From Alligator mississippiensis (taxonomy: Eukaryota > Chordata > Crocodylia > Alligatoridae): a stretch of 64,000 bases of DNA. The stretch's first letter is position 1, and every line of letters begins with the position of its first letter. The notes below the pieces were generated by a model. It had not been told where the DNA came from, searched no databases, and saw nothing but the letters and a program-made list of their open reading frames with translations. Positions 23,679-35,108 of this stretch are shown here, piece by piece. The stretch spans positions 303,754,956 to 303,818,955 of the forward strand of contig NC_081824.1 in assembly GCF_030867095.1 (NCBI RefSeq), in the 5' to 3' direction. Made by a program: the position numbers and the translations under genes.

Positions 23679-23948
23679 GGTTACAAGAAACAATGGCCAC
23701 AAGCTAGCAGAGAGCAGATTTAGACTGGACATTAGGAAGAACTTCTTCACAGTTCGAGTGGCCAAGGTCTGGAACGGGCTCCCAAGGGAGGTGGTGCTCT
23801 CCCCTACCCTGGGGGTCTTCAAGAGGAGGTTAGACGAGTCTCTAGCTAGGGTCATTTAGACCCAGCACTCTTTCCTGCTTATGCAGGGGGTCGGACTTGA
23901 TGATCTATTGAGGTCCCTTCCAACCCTAACATCTATGAATCTATGAAT
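23679..23948 (+). mobile_element. CR1 LINE, 5'-truncated 3' end
   Basis: It encodes the last 58 or so residues of CR1 ORF2 (..[18 protein letters not shown]..) to a stop at 23857-23859, then a 3' UTR ending in tandem ATCTATGA units. It is almost identical to the 3' end of the long CR1 at 38650-38915 (for example [11 protein letters not shown] against HFFTVRVARVW). The extreme 5' truncation is typical of CR1. Confidence 0.9.
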
Positions 23949-26900
23949 TAGTAAGATGAGACCTGTTGCCTCATGGTAATGAAAGTCTTTTTCACCTGTT
24001 ATTTTTTTATCATTTTCACAGGTATAGAATATACAAATAACATTCAGTAATAGCAGGTTCTTAAAACAATTGCTTAATTGATACTGTGGCTAATAAATAT
24101 ATAATCATCACAAGCTTCTCTATTTCCAAACCAAGCTAGTGATTTTCATTTGTAGGCTAAATACAGTGATTCTTTCAATGTGTACCATGATTCCTTTATT
24201 TAGGATCTCAGTGCTTCTGGCTTAATACAGGCCCTGGACATGGTTTGTACATGTTACCATTTGCCTTGAGTTATACCACTTTTAATTCATGTGCAGTAAT
24301 TATGTATCGACACACCCTAATCTCAGTCTCCACTGAACACAGTACAAATGTGATTTTTTTTTTAAAGTATTTCTGCAAAGCTTTATTAACAGATCCTAAA
24401 TAAGAGAGAAAATGGAGAACCTAGTTTTTATCCCTGAAATTAATTCATAGATCAGAGTTGATGGTGTTTTCCTTGTGAACACATTATATATCTCTAAATG
24501 AAATATTGGGGTATACTCGGGATGAAAAGCAATTGTAATATATATCCTGTGGGGAAAAAAGGTTGTGATTTTAGCAGATACATGTGTAGTGTAGGAAAAT
24601 GCATTTGAAATGCACTGGGCAAAAATAACTCAAGTATTTTTGGATGCTGTCCTTTAAATTGGGTGAAATGGACCATATTGGAAGCATACAAAGCAAGGGA
24701 GCATAGTTACTTTTCATAAAAACTATGGCAATGTGCTGAGCAGAAAAATCTCAGGCTTCCCATGAAGAGGTCTGCATGGTAGCTAACGCCCTTTCATAAA
24801 AATCTGCGAAGTTAAATATGAAAGCATTGTCATACTGCCCTCTGGAAGAACGGGGGCATGCGGTAGTATCTGGGATAATTTTTAAAAATGCCTGTTTGAC
24901 TAACCTCTTTATAATACAGGATAAATAATTGAAAAGCAATTCTGTCAAATTTCAGATCAAAATGGGCTAATAGTTTTTTGGTGCATGTTCTTTAAATAGC
25001 AGTCTCAGAAACATTTTCATACATTTAGTTTTAAGTAGCTCTTTTCTGCTGCTTTGCTGCTTTATGTAAGAGTTTTTCAGCCTGGTAATGAACTCAAGAG
25101 TATAAATGTAAACCAGCTCTAGCTTATCCTCCCTGTATGTGTTGCCTCCTGGCAGCAACACACAGGATAAGTACTCTGACACTCACGCATTTTCCTGCTT
25201 TGTTTGCTCCCAGTGACTCCTTTTGTCTCTGATCCCTGACAGAATACATGCGGCTTTGTAAAACAACTCCTTTTGCTTTGGTAGTGAAACCTTCCATTCT
25301 CACTTCCCTCTCCCTTTCCTAGGGTGTTCCTTGGGCTCTCCATCCTGTCTCCCTTTTTTAACTTTGTTTACAGTTGATGTAAAGTTTACAGTCCTATTGA
25401 TTCCAGAAACATAAAACAGTTCAAAGGACAGAGATAATGATTGTTTCCCAAAAGTATGAAAGGAGGGGGGAACACCCACCTCCACACCTGCTTTATTTAA
25501 TTTCTAGTGATCCAGTGAATATTCTTATCAGTATGTTTTGGAATGACTCTGGTAAAAGGAAATACTAATGTTTTTGTTTGAGCATTAGTTAAATATAGTT
25601 TTTGTTTGTAGGAGTAAAAATTCTAAGTGACATTAAGTTATTAAGTACGAGTGGTCTTATCTGCCTCAGTGCATCATGGAAAACTCTAAGGACAAAAATT
25701 TGCCCTTGAGCAAGCACTCGCTAATGTCCATCTCTTGGATAGTGACCTTAACGTAACTTCACAGAACCAAACTGTACGCTTTATCCAATAACAAAATTGT
25801 ACTGGTTTAGCTGTGCTGAGATAGCTGTACTGGTTCAACCCCACAAATGTGGAAGTACTTATACAAGTATAAAGGGCATTTTCTAAGAGCCCAGTATCAG
25901 TAAAAGTCACGTTTTATACTGGCATAGTCCTCCCATACCAGTGGAATTGTAATCAGTGATATGATCAGTAAGCGTTCAGCCCCCTGAACAATATTATGCT
26001 GGTTTAAAAAAAAAAAGTATGCAGCCCATACCATGGTGGTTATGTAACTTAAGGAGTTTAGATAGTAGCTAGCAGTATTATCTCTGCCAAAGTATAGTAT
26101 AGAGCATTTTTTCTTTACTGCTGAGAATGCCATGATGAAACTTACTGACAAACATGCAATATTCTGTTCTCCAGCCTTTTAGATGATTTGTGTATTGGAA
26201 CTTGATGGCAGTTTTTGTATCAGACCATACTTTAGAAAAAGTGTCTGTGCCTCATACAAACAAGGTGTTCTGAGACTGTCCGTTTATAAGCCTTTATATA
26301 AAAGTTAACTTTCAAGAGGACTAAGAAAGTGGGTCAACTTTGGTCCAATTTGAAAGTTTCCTACCTCTGCAAGTTTTAACTTGCCTTGAGAACATTTCAC
26401 ACTCTTCATTTGTTTTGGTGTGGGCTTCTGAGATTCCAGGAAACTATTAAAACTTATTGTACTGTCTGATGCTGTAGTTTTGCTGTCATGCTAAACCCAT
26501 GAAATGAAGCTTTGAATTTCCCCAAAGCTGGTTTGTTTGTTTTTTTATGGGGTATGAATGCCAACACAAAGTCAGATGCCAGTAGCATAATGTTCTCAGT
26601 GTTTCAGCAAAGGAAGTCCCTTACAAAACTTTCAACATAAAATTCTTCCGTAAGGTGATAGCCATATTTCAGTCCTGTATGGCCATACAGTACAACCTCG
26701 GAACTTCATTTTGCTGCTTGCAGAACTACTGAGATTGAATGAATCCTTGGAGGAGATGACATCACCTCTTATCTGTTAGAGTATGCCTCTCAAGGACCAT
26801 TATAGCTCATCAATTCAGTGTTTTGATCCTGTACTGCTGGTGACTGACAAGCTTGGTTCTGCCCCCAAGCTGTGAGCAGGCTGAAGTACTCATTGTACTG

Positions 26901-27732
26901 GGTCTGTAGACCTAATTACTTGAAGAAAGGAAATTTTTCAGGTAAGTCTGGATAAATTTTCCTCTCTTGTTGTTGGCAGTTAGTCATTGAGATGCCTCAA
27001 ACCCTTAGGTTTTCTTCTGTGACCTCAGCTGCTTCTTTTGCTTGTGTTCAGAAAGCCTCTATGTTAAAATGTTATTTGCCCACAAAGGCTGGAGACAGCT
27101 TCCTCTACTACAGCTAGTTGGTATTGGGAGTTAACAAAGAGACAAGCTGCTACCATTCTGTCCGACCTGTCAAGCAAAGCACCTATATATATTACATTAG
27201 ATTTGCTGCTGTTGTGTCTTGTGCTTTACAGGTTAGTTGAGCATCATCTTGGTCAATATTTTCTTATTTTCTTATTGCTGCTGTATTATGAAATAAGGTG
27301 GCTTGTTTAGAATGCAGACCTAGATTTGTGGAAGAATGTATTTGTATTGCTTCTGGGTTTTAAGACGTAAAACCACATTTTTTTTTTTTGTTGAACTTGT
27401 TCTTTGTTCAGCAAGACAAAATAATGCATGTTTTTCTCCAGTACGTGTTCGTTTTTAAGCTATCAGGTTAACCTTCTCTATTAAAACAAAAAAACAAAAA
27501 ACCCCCCCAAAACCCCCCCACACAATCTTGCTTAGTATTTCTAACACTCTGCTTAGTCTGTCTTTTCACAGACTTTTGTTTTTAGGCAAATAACATTTCT
27601 GGATGATGCTATATAGTGATATTATAAATACTAAAATACATTATAAAATTAGCACAACCAAATACAAATGAAGATCATTAAGCATACTTGAGACAGACTG
27701 AAGTTGGTGCTGGGATGTGTGCACTCTTGATT
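23949..27732. other. Intronic DNA without recognised gene
   Basis: AT-rich. About 25785-25990 repeats TGTACTGGTT/TATACTGGCAT-like words and may be a degraded MITE. About 27485-27525 is A-rich then C-rich low complexity. Nothing else could be supported. Confidence 0.5.
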
Positions 27733-27814
27733 GCTCTAAGGCAGTGGCCAGCAACCCTTTCAGCCTGAAGGATGGAACAACTTGGCTTCTGTCTGATGTG
27801 GGCTGTGGTACTAG

Positions 27815-28231
27815 TGTTGTCCCCAAGGACTGTGTGAGTTCGTGCCCGGTGCGCTTTTGCCAATAAACACACAGGTGGAGGATCCAACTTAATCTTTATT
27901 GTTTCAAGTCTGCGCAGAGAGGGGTGCTTGGCGATTGTTCACAAAGCAAGCATCACCCCCTTTGGCTTGCTTCAGCCTTATATAGCTTTCTCCCACTTAA
28001 CACGCTGTACCGTTACTATCGGCTGCCTTCTCTTAGCCCATGCTTATATTACCTTAGCCACAGAACATGTCCATACTTGTCTGGGCTTGCCTACGTGGCA
28101 TTTCTTTCCCAGCAGGCAAGCATTCTTTAACATACATATACCACACCCCTCCCAGCACCAGCAAGCTGCCTTAAGTATTCAGTTAGATATAATTTGCAAA
28201 AGCTAGATATACCATAAAAAAGACTACATCA
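27815..28231 (-). repeat. Provirus 3' LTR
   Basis: The 417-bp copy has TG..CA ends. On the minus strand it carries a TATA-like CTATATAAGG (about 27976-27985) and an AATAAA polyadenylation signal (27895-27900), in the order expected for U3-R-U5. Confidence 0.92.
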
Positions 28232-28243
28232 AATCCCCCCTTC
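28232..28243 (-). other. Polypurine tract of provirus
   Basis: On the minus strand GAAGGGGGGATT directly precedes the 3' LTR, the position and composition of the plus-strand primer. Confidence 0.8.
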
Positions 28244-28247
28244 GAGG

Positions 28248-29522
28248 CTATGACCCTATGAAATGGGACCATAATCCTCGACCATTCCTTTTAGCCTCAA
28301 ACCATTTTGCATCTTCTCTATTCTTCTGGATTGGATCCATGACTGAAGGTTTCGTGAACATCACTCGGTTGACAGGGGTAGGTATCAACTTCTTGAGTGA
28401 GTCACAGCACATAGGTACACATTGCACTCCACAACAAATCATTAGGAAAATACATAGACCTGCTACAATTAAAAGGAACATCTGCTTTAGCCATGAAAAA
28501 TTAGGAAGCCAGGAAGTAAGCCATGAAAAATCAAATCCATCATCTTGCTTGATATGTGACAGAATATCCTGCAACTTCTGTACCTTTTGACTCTGTTAGC
28601 TCGGAATTACCTGTCAAATTGAAACAACACATCCCATCAAACTCTTCACACACCCATGGTTATGTCTCAGTAACAGGTAGTCTATGGCTGCCCTATTCTG
28701 CAGCGTAGCCCCCCGCAGTTCTTTCAGCTCGGTGCTGAGGACCGCTAGGGCCTGTGAGGTCGTGTTCAGGCTCTTCGCTAAGGCGCAGGCCACTTTGCTT
28801 ATCTGACCATGGTTGCCTACCGCCAGGGCTGGTAAACCTACTATAGAGACTGCTAAAGACACTGCCTCGGCCTTACTGAGGAGGTTTATGTTACTATCAC
28901 AGGACTTGTCTAGCTGGCTAGAACTTCTTTGGTGGCGCCTGTCGGAGGTGTTAGACATCTTTGGTAACCAGATAGTTAACCTGCCAAGAGTACAGGGTAC
29001 CCCTGTTGCATTAGCTGGGATGTACGAATAAGCGGTTTTCCCACAAAGGACTGAGGGTAGTATGACATTACCAGTACCATAAGACACATTGGTTTTGTTT
29101 GAACAATTGAAAACCCTTCCTCTCGGGTTAGGTTTTCACAAACTTGGTACAATTTACAAATTGAGCACAACTGGTGTTACTAGGTGAGGTCACGATTAGC
29201 AAATCTATCAAAAAGGTACTAACGTTTGTCTTCTGAGTAATGGGTCCCCACTCATAGGCCGTATTCCAGAGATTAAACCCTGAAAGGTTGAAGTTTTTTT
29301 AGCCAAATCTGACTTTGGAGCGTTTCTAATGGAGTGGGCACCCCTATGAGGCATGAGGTAAACGCATCTTGAACTGACATTCCACCAGCCAAAAAAATGA
29401 GTTGTGTTCACCACCTCTTTTGCCAAGTAAATCCACACATTTTGGTTTTTCTCAAACTTTCGATGTAACAATCCCTCCAACCCTAGAAACCCTAGACTTA
29501 GGTAAAAAACTACTTTCCACAT
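28248..29522 (-). pseudogene. env: Retroviral env, disrupted and shortened
   Basis: The frame starts at 29522 with a hydrophobic leader (MWKVVFYLSLGF) and overlaps the end of pol by 13 bp. A TGA at 29208-29210 ends the surface part. Further downstream a basic RHQR sequence, compatible with furin-type cleavage, and a hydrophobic fusion-peptide-like segment are followed by LQNRAAIDYLLL, the immunosuppressive-type region. Then come a cysteine pair, two in-frame stops (28614-28616 and 28596-28598), a tryptophan-rich segment and a membrane anchor (FLLIVAGLCIFLM) with a short tail. The surface region spans only about 190 codons, much shorter than usual, so an internal deletion is likely. The transmembrane part looks nearer to alpharetroviral than to typical gammaretroviral types. 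It is not functional. Confidence 0.85.
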
Positions 29523-32500
29523 GGCTGACGTTTAAACAAGAATCTAAGCCCTTCCACAGGCTCTGCTATCCAACGATGTCCGTTTGTGTCGGCTTCCGGT
29601 GCGACACTCTCGGCAACTGCTCCCTCGGAAGAAACTTCCGGTGCGGCCTTTACCCTGGTATAGTGGATCCACGGCTTTACCCCTTGGACCTTCACCGCCG
29701 TATGAGTGGTGAGGACCACAGGATACGGTCCCTTCCACTTGGGTTGAAGAGGCTCGTCTTTCCACGTTTGGACCAAAACCTCGTCTCCAATTTGGAACTT
29801 GTGGACTGGAGTATCTAAAGGCAGTGGAAGTCGCTCTTGGACATACCTGTGGAGAGAAGACAACACAGCAGACAAAGAGTGCAAATAATCTTTTACCCAA
29901 CTTTCTCCTTTAACATGCATCTGGCTCCCATGCATCACCACCGGATTCTTAGGATATGGCTTACCATACATTAATTCAAAGGGACTAACCCAATTTTGCT
30001 CTAGGGGCTATATGCACTCTAAGTAAGGCAAGGGGTAAAGCTTCGGGCCATTTTAACAGTCTCCTGGCAGAGTTTAGCCAATTGCCTCTTTAGTATCTGA
30101 TTCATCCTTTCTACCTGCCCACTAGACTGTGGCTTCCAAGCTGTGTGAAGGTCCCATTGTATTCCCAGAGCTCGGGAAACTCCTTGGGTTATTTCTGACA
30201 CAAAGTACGGCCCTCGGTCCAAGGCCAGTCCTTCCGGAATTCCGAATCATGGAATTATCTCCTTTAATATTACTCGAACTACTTCCCTCGCCTGAGTGGT
30301 TCGACACGGGAAAGCCTCGGTCCATCCAGTCAAAGTATCTATAAGTAGGTACTTGCAGTGTCCTTTCCTAGGAACTTCAGAGAAATCTATTTGCCAGCAC
30401 TCGCTGGCTAGCAGTCCTTGTCTCCCTGTCCCTGGTGGAGGTTTGGGGGAAATCTTAGGGTTGTTGGCACAACAGACAGAACATCTTCGCACTATCTGCT
30501 CTGCCATCTTCCTCATTCTGGGTCCCACTACGATTCTTTGGAGACCTTGGGTCATGGCGTCGGTACCCAAGTGAGTGCTCTGGTGATATTCTTGAAGCAC
30601 TTTACCGAGAATCAATCTCGGCACCAAGACCTGCCCTTCGGGCAAAACCCACCATCCATCTCGTTGTTCCTTGCTTCCCAACTTCTCTGCAAGTTGATTT
30701 TCTTTTTCAGTGTACTTCGGGGGTCCTTCCGGTAGTACCACTTGAGGCACTAATGCCAGTATTGGAGGTTTTTGGACTGGTTCTCTAGCGGCTCCTTTTG
30801 CTGCAGCATCGGCCCGCCGATTTCCTCTTATGACCTCACTGTCTCCCTTGTCGTGGGCCTTACAGTGTACCAAAGCTACTTCAACTGGTTCCATCACAGC
30901 CTCAAGTAGCCTCAAAATTTCCGTCCCGTACTTCACTGGGCTTTTATTCGCCGTCAAGAGTCCTCTCTCTTTCCACATAGCTCCATGTGCATGTAAAACT
31001 CCAAAAGCATACTTTGAGTCTGTGTAGATCATGGCCGTCTTTCCCTTTGCCAGGTGAAGAGCTCGGGTCAGTGCAATAAGCTCAGCTGTTTGCGCAGACG
31101 CATTTTGGAGGCAAGGCTCCCACTTCAGCGGTGTCCCATGATGTGACCACGGTGTATCCTGCTCTTCGGATCCCATTTTCCATAAAGCTGCTTCCATCCG
31201 TATATAATTCGAGGTCCGCGTTAAGCAAGGGGGTGTCTTTAAGGTCTGGCCTACTAGCATACACACTCTCAATGGTCTCAGTGCAGTCGTGCCGTAATTC
31301 TTCGTCCTGTTCCACAGGCAGTAATGTAGCCGGGTTGAGGGTACTGGAAATCTGCAGATTAATGTCGCCCTGGTCCAGGAGAGCCACCTGATATTTTGCC
31401 ATTCGGCCCAGGGACAGCCAAGTCCCCACTTTCGCATTCACCACTGCCAATACGGAATGCGGAGTATACACTGTTTTGGTTGTCCTAAGGTGAGTTTTTT
31501 TTGCTGCTTCTACCAACGTAGCTGTGGCCGCCACTGCTTGCAAACAAGCTGGTCAACCTAGGCTAGTAGGGTCCAGTTGCTTGGAAAAATAAGCCACCAG
31601 TCTCTTCCAGCTACCTAAGTGTTGGGTCAGCACTCCCGATGCGACCCCTTGACATTCATGAACGTAAAGTTGAAATGGTTTACTGAGGTCGGGCAGGCCC
31701 AGGGCCAGCGCCATCATGAGGGCCCGCTTGATGGTGTTGAAGCTCTTTCGGCATTCTGCTGTCCACTGCAGTTCTCCCTTGCGGCCAGTGGTAGCCTCAT
31801 AAGGAGCCTTGGCTATTAGTCCAAAGTTGGGGATCCAGATTCGGCAGAATCCTGCCATTCCCAAGAAGCCTCTTAACTGTCTCTTAGTCCGTGGAACCGC
31901 CATTCGGCAGATAGCCTCTTTTCTCTCAGGGCCCAGTGCTCTCTGGCCTTGTGAGATATCAAATCCCAGGTACCGTACCTTCTCCTGCTCTATATGGGCC
32001 TTCTTCCGGGATACTCGGTACCCCACTTGTCCCAGGAAGTTCAGCAAGCTCACGGTCAATTGATGGCACTCCTGTTTGGTGGCAGCTGCGATTAACAAGT
32101 CGTTGACGTACTGTAACAAGGTCCCCGATGGTCCCTTGTCCCACTTCTGGAGGTCAGTACTTAAGGCTGTACTAAAGATGGTGGGGCTGTTTTTGAAACC
32201 TTGTGGTAAGACAGTCCAGCACAATTGTGTTTTTCTCCTAGTATTCGGGTCTTCCCATTCAAATGCGAAGATTTCCTGGCTGTTCTCCAAGTGGGATGCA
32301 GAAAAAGGCATCTTTCAGATCCAGGACTGTGAACCATCTGTCTGTTGCAGACAACGTGGCCAGCAAGGTATAAGGATTCGGTACCACCGGGTGAAGGGTC
32401 ACCGTTGCCTTATTTACAGCCCTCAGGTCCTGCACAAAACGGTACTCGTTACTGTGGGGCTTTTGAACAGGCAAAATGGGGGTATTAAAGGACGATTGGC

Positions 32501-33126
32501 ACTCCCGGAGCAAGCCATGTTCGAGGAATCGTTTTATAAGCAGTTCCAAACCTTTCCAAGCTTCCAATTTTAATCGATACTGTGGTACCCTGGGTGGATT
32601 AACCCCGGATTTCAAGTCAACTCTGACAGGGGTGGCCAGCTTTGCTCTCCCTGGCTTTTCTCCCGCCCATACCCAGGGTACTACAGCGTCTTCTGATTCG
32701 GGGGGGGACTTTCCCTTCCTCCCCTATCTCTCGCAGAAGACACATTTGAGCCTTCCAGGCCTCTTCTGTTGGTATTTTCATGATAATCTTTTCATCTGAA
32801 AAGGTTAGTTGAGCCTGCAGCTTGCACAGCAAGTCCCTTCCAAACAAGGGCAGGGGACACTCGGGCATATACAGGAACTGGTGATATACTTTCTTTCCTC
32901 CCAATTTACACTCCATGGGGAGTACAAAAGGACAATGGGTCCGTTGACCTGTTGCTCCCACTATGGGGATCTTGGTTTTTGACAGGTGTCCTTTAAAATT
33001 TGTCACAACTAAATGAGTGGCTCCACTGTCCACTAAAAAATCAATGAGTTCTCCCCCCACTTGCATTCTAACCAGGGGCTCATCAGGGAAGATGGGAATC
33101 ACTTCGATGTTTGCCCCCGGTCCCCG
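29510..33126 (-). pseudogene. pol: Retroviral pro-pol, disrupted
   Basis: Order on the minus strand: protease with LVDSGATHLVV (about 33060-33020); reverse transcriptase with FTVLDLKDAF and LPQGFKNSP, where the active-site tetrad reads YVND instead of YVDD; RNase H with LYTDGSS; integrase with an HHCC zinc region (..RRCSVC), a WQIDF catalytic-aspartate region, the LDRG and SSGQVERMN regions, and a C-terminal WKGPYPVVL motif of gammaretroviral type. Frame breaks lie near 32616, 32280, 31100 and 29970-30020, with in-frame TGA codons at 31553-31555 and 30247-30249, the latter where arginine is expected (a CGA to TGA change). It follows gag in the same frame after one TGA. It is inactive. Confidence 0.92.
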
Positions 33127-33129
33127 TCA
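33124..33129 (-). promoter_or_regulatory. Putative gag-pol read-through site (TGA CGG)
   Basis: On the minus strand gag ends TGA CGG GGA, and the frame then continues open into the protease with no shift. A single stop between in-frame gag and pol is the gammaretroviral arrangement, where the codon is usually TAG. TGA followed by CGG is a read-through context known from alphaviruses. The sequence cannot show whether this TGA is ancestral or a later mutation. Confidence 0.6.
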
Positions 33130-34721
33130 CTCTTGGTCAGAATTCTCTAGTATCATTACTCTCTCTTCTCCATCACGTTTCTTCTCCCCCCTTTGGGGGC
33201 ACTCATTCTTCCAATGCCCGATCTGTTTGCAGATGGCGCACTGGTCAGCCCCCAATCTGGGGCCTTGTCCACGTCCTCCCGGGGTGTAACCGGCACCTCC
33301 CCTCCCTCTACCTCCTCTATTTCCTCTCCCACGTCCTCTTCCCCTCTGGTCTACAATTGCTGCCACCAGTAATGACGCCTGCGCCTTCATTCTTTTGTCT
33401 TCCTTTTTCTCTTTAACCTGATCTCTGTTCGAGTATACCCTATAGGCGATCTCAGTAACTTGGCTGATACCCATTCCAGCAGCCCCCTCTGCTTTCTGCA
33501 ACTTTTTCCGGATATCTGGGGCCGACTGTCCTATAAACAGCGTATTAAACATCTTGGTATTTTCCGGCAATTCTGGATCCAAATCTGTCCACTGCTTCGC
33601 CGCCTCACACAACCTCCCATAGAAGCTAGACGGGTCTTCCTCTGGACCCTGCTGCACCTCATACAATTTAGACAAATTTTTCTGCTTAGGAATGGCCTCC
33701 CGAAGGGCTGCCAACACCAGTTCTTGATATAGTTCCAGGCTCCGCAGTTCCCCCTGGGCATTGGGGTCCCAACCCGGATTTATCTTGGGGCAGAGTTCAT
33801 CTACAACGCCATTTGGGTGGCGCTGTTGAGCCACTGCACATGCCTCTTCTAAAACCAACCTCTTTTCTTCCGGAGTTAGAAGGGCAGCTAGTAAAGAATG
33901 TCCTGCCAATTTGGCTGGTGGGTAAGAAAAATGGTGGTAAACAGCTGCACCATTGCCTCAGGGTTCTGGCGGTACAGGCCGGTTGACTGTTTCCAGTTGA
34001 TCAGGTCAGCCATGCTGAACGGCACGTGAACAAAAACGGGCCTACCCTTGGGGCCCACTGCCTGACGCAGAGGAGCCTGAATTACTGGTTTGGCCGATCT
34101 TAAGCGGTCTGCTATTGGATTGAATGTCTCACTGCCCATAGCCCCTCCTACCGCCAAATTGCTTCTGCCTGCATCTGCCGAACCCGGGGACGGCACCCCA
34201 GGGCTACTGGGGGTAGTGGTAGACGACGAGCTAGGTGAGCTGGTCGAGAACCCATGACTAGCAATTGCGGGTGCCGTGGAAGCCCCCTGTGGCGACGCAT
34301 GGGGCACAGAAGGTAGTGGGGGAGCCGTGGGAGCAACCAGCAGCTGCGTATCCTTCTCCGGCTCCTCCGGACCCGCGGCCTAAATTTTTCGCAAAGCCAT
34401 TACCCCATTCCCCCCAGATATGCCACAGGACCTCTGAGTAGTCTTATTTCCATACAAAGACATATATGCATCCACATAAAGCATTTCATCCCATTTCCCC
34501 TGGCGCCGACAAAACAATTGCAATTGCAAAACAGTGTTATAATCTAAAGACCCATTCTCCGGCCAGATCACACCATCCTCAAGTTTGTACTGTGGCCACC
34601 ATTTATTGCAATATCGAATCATTCTCTTTTTTGTCATTGGGTTGCCTCCAAACTTTGACCAATTTTTCAAAATGCATCCCAGGGGACTGCAGGTCGGAAT
34701 CCTGGACTGGTTATTCCCCAT
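33127..34721 (-). pseudogene. gag: Retroviral gag, disrupted
   Basis: Matrix begins MGNNQS, giving a glycine at position 2 for myristoylation. A TAG at 34379-34381 separates it from a Pro/Ser/Thr-rich linker (about 34320-34140) that resembles a p12 region. Capsid follows with PFSMADLINW, but a frameshift falls near 33.9 kb. The second half has the major homology region (QGPEEDPSSFYGRL) and a nucleocapsid with RG-rich sequence and a single zinc knuckle CAICKQIGHWKNEC. A single CCHC knuckle, the p12-like linker and the shared frame with pol all indicate a gammaretrovirus-like Gag. The frame ends at TGA 33127-33129, likely the read-through codon. Confidence 0.92.
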
Positions 34722-35087
34722 TTATTAAAAAATGGATGGCGACTGCCGCTCGGCCTCAGAACCAAACTGATTAAAGGGAGTTCACGGGACTGCCACCCGA
34801 TCTTACTCTCCTAGGGCATCTACGCGGTCGGAACTTTTAAAGCCGCCTCTCTTACCCAACCTATCTGTAAATCAAAAGAGACACTCACCAGTCTGTTGAG
34901 ACCTCCCTCGTCCCGTCGGATTAAGTTGTTCCTCCGAGCGTTGCGCCGTTGTGCCCCTCCACGGCTCCATCAAACAACCAGGAGACGGTCAGACCTCCGA
35001 CGAAAAGAGCCGGTGGCGCCTGGTCCTCACGCCGTCCACAGCCGTTGCCGGAACCGAGGAAGTGGACCGGGCAAGGCGGTCAATGGG

Positions 35088-35105
35088 GTCCCATCTGGGT
35101 TGCCA
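35088..35105 (-). other. Primer binding site of provirus, tRNA not assigned
   Basis: On the minus strand TGGCAACCCAGATGGGAC lies three bases after the 5' LTR. The TGG start and the spacing fit a tRNA 3'-CCA primer. I could not match it confidently to the usual proline, glutamine, tryptophan or lysine primers. Confidence 0.7.
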
Positions 35106-35108
35106 AAT

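Noticed and set aside
29402..33732. Many plus-strand frames across the provirus
   Set aside because: They are antisense shadows of the minus-strand gag, pol and env.
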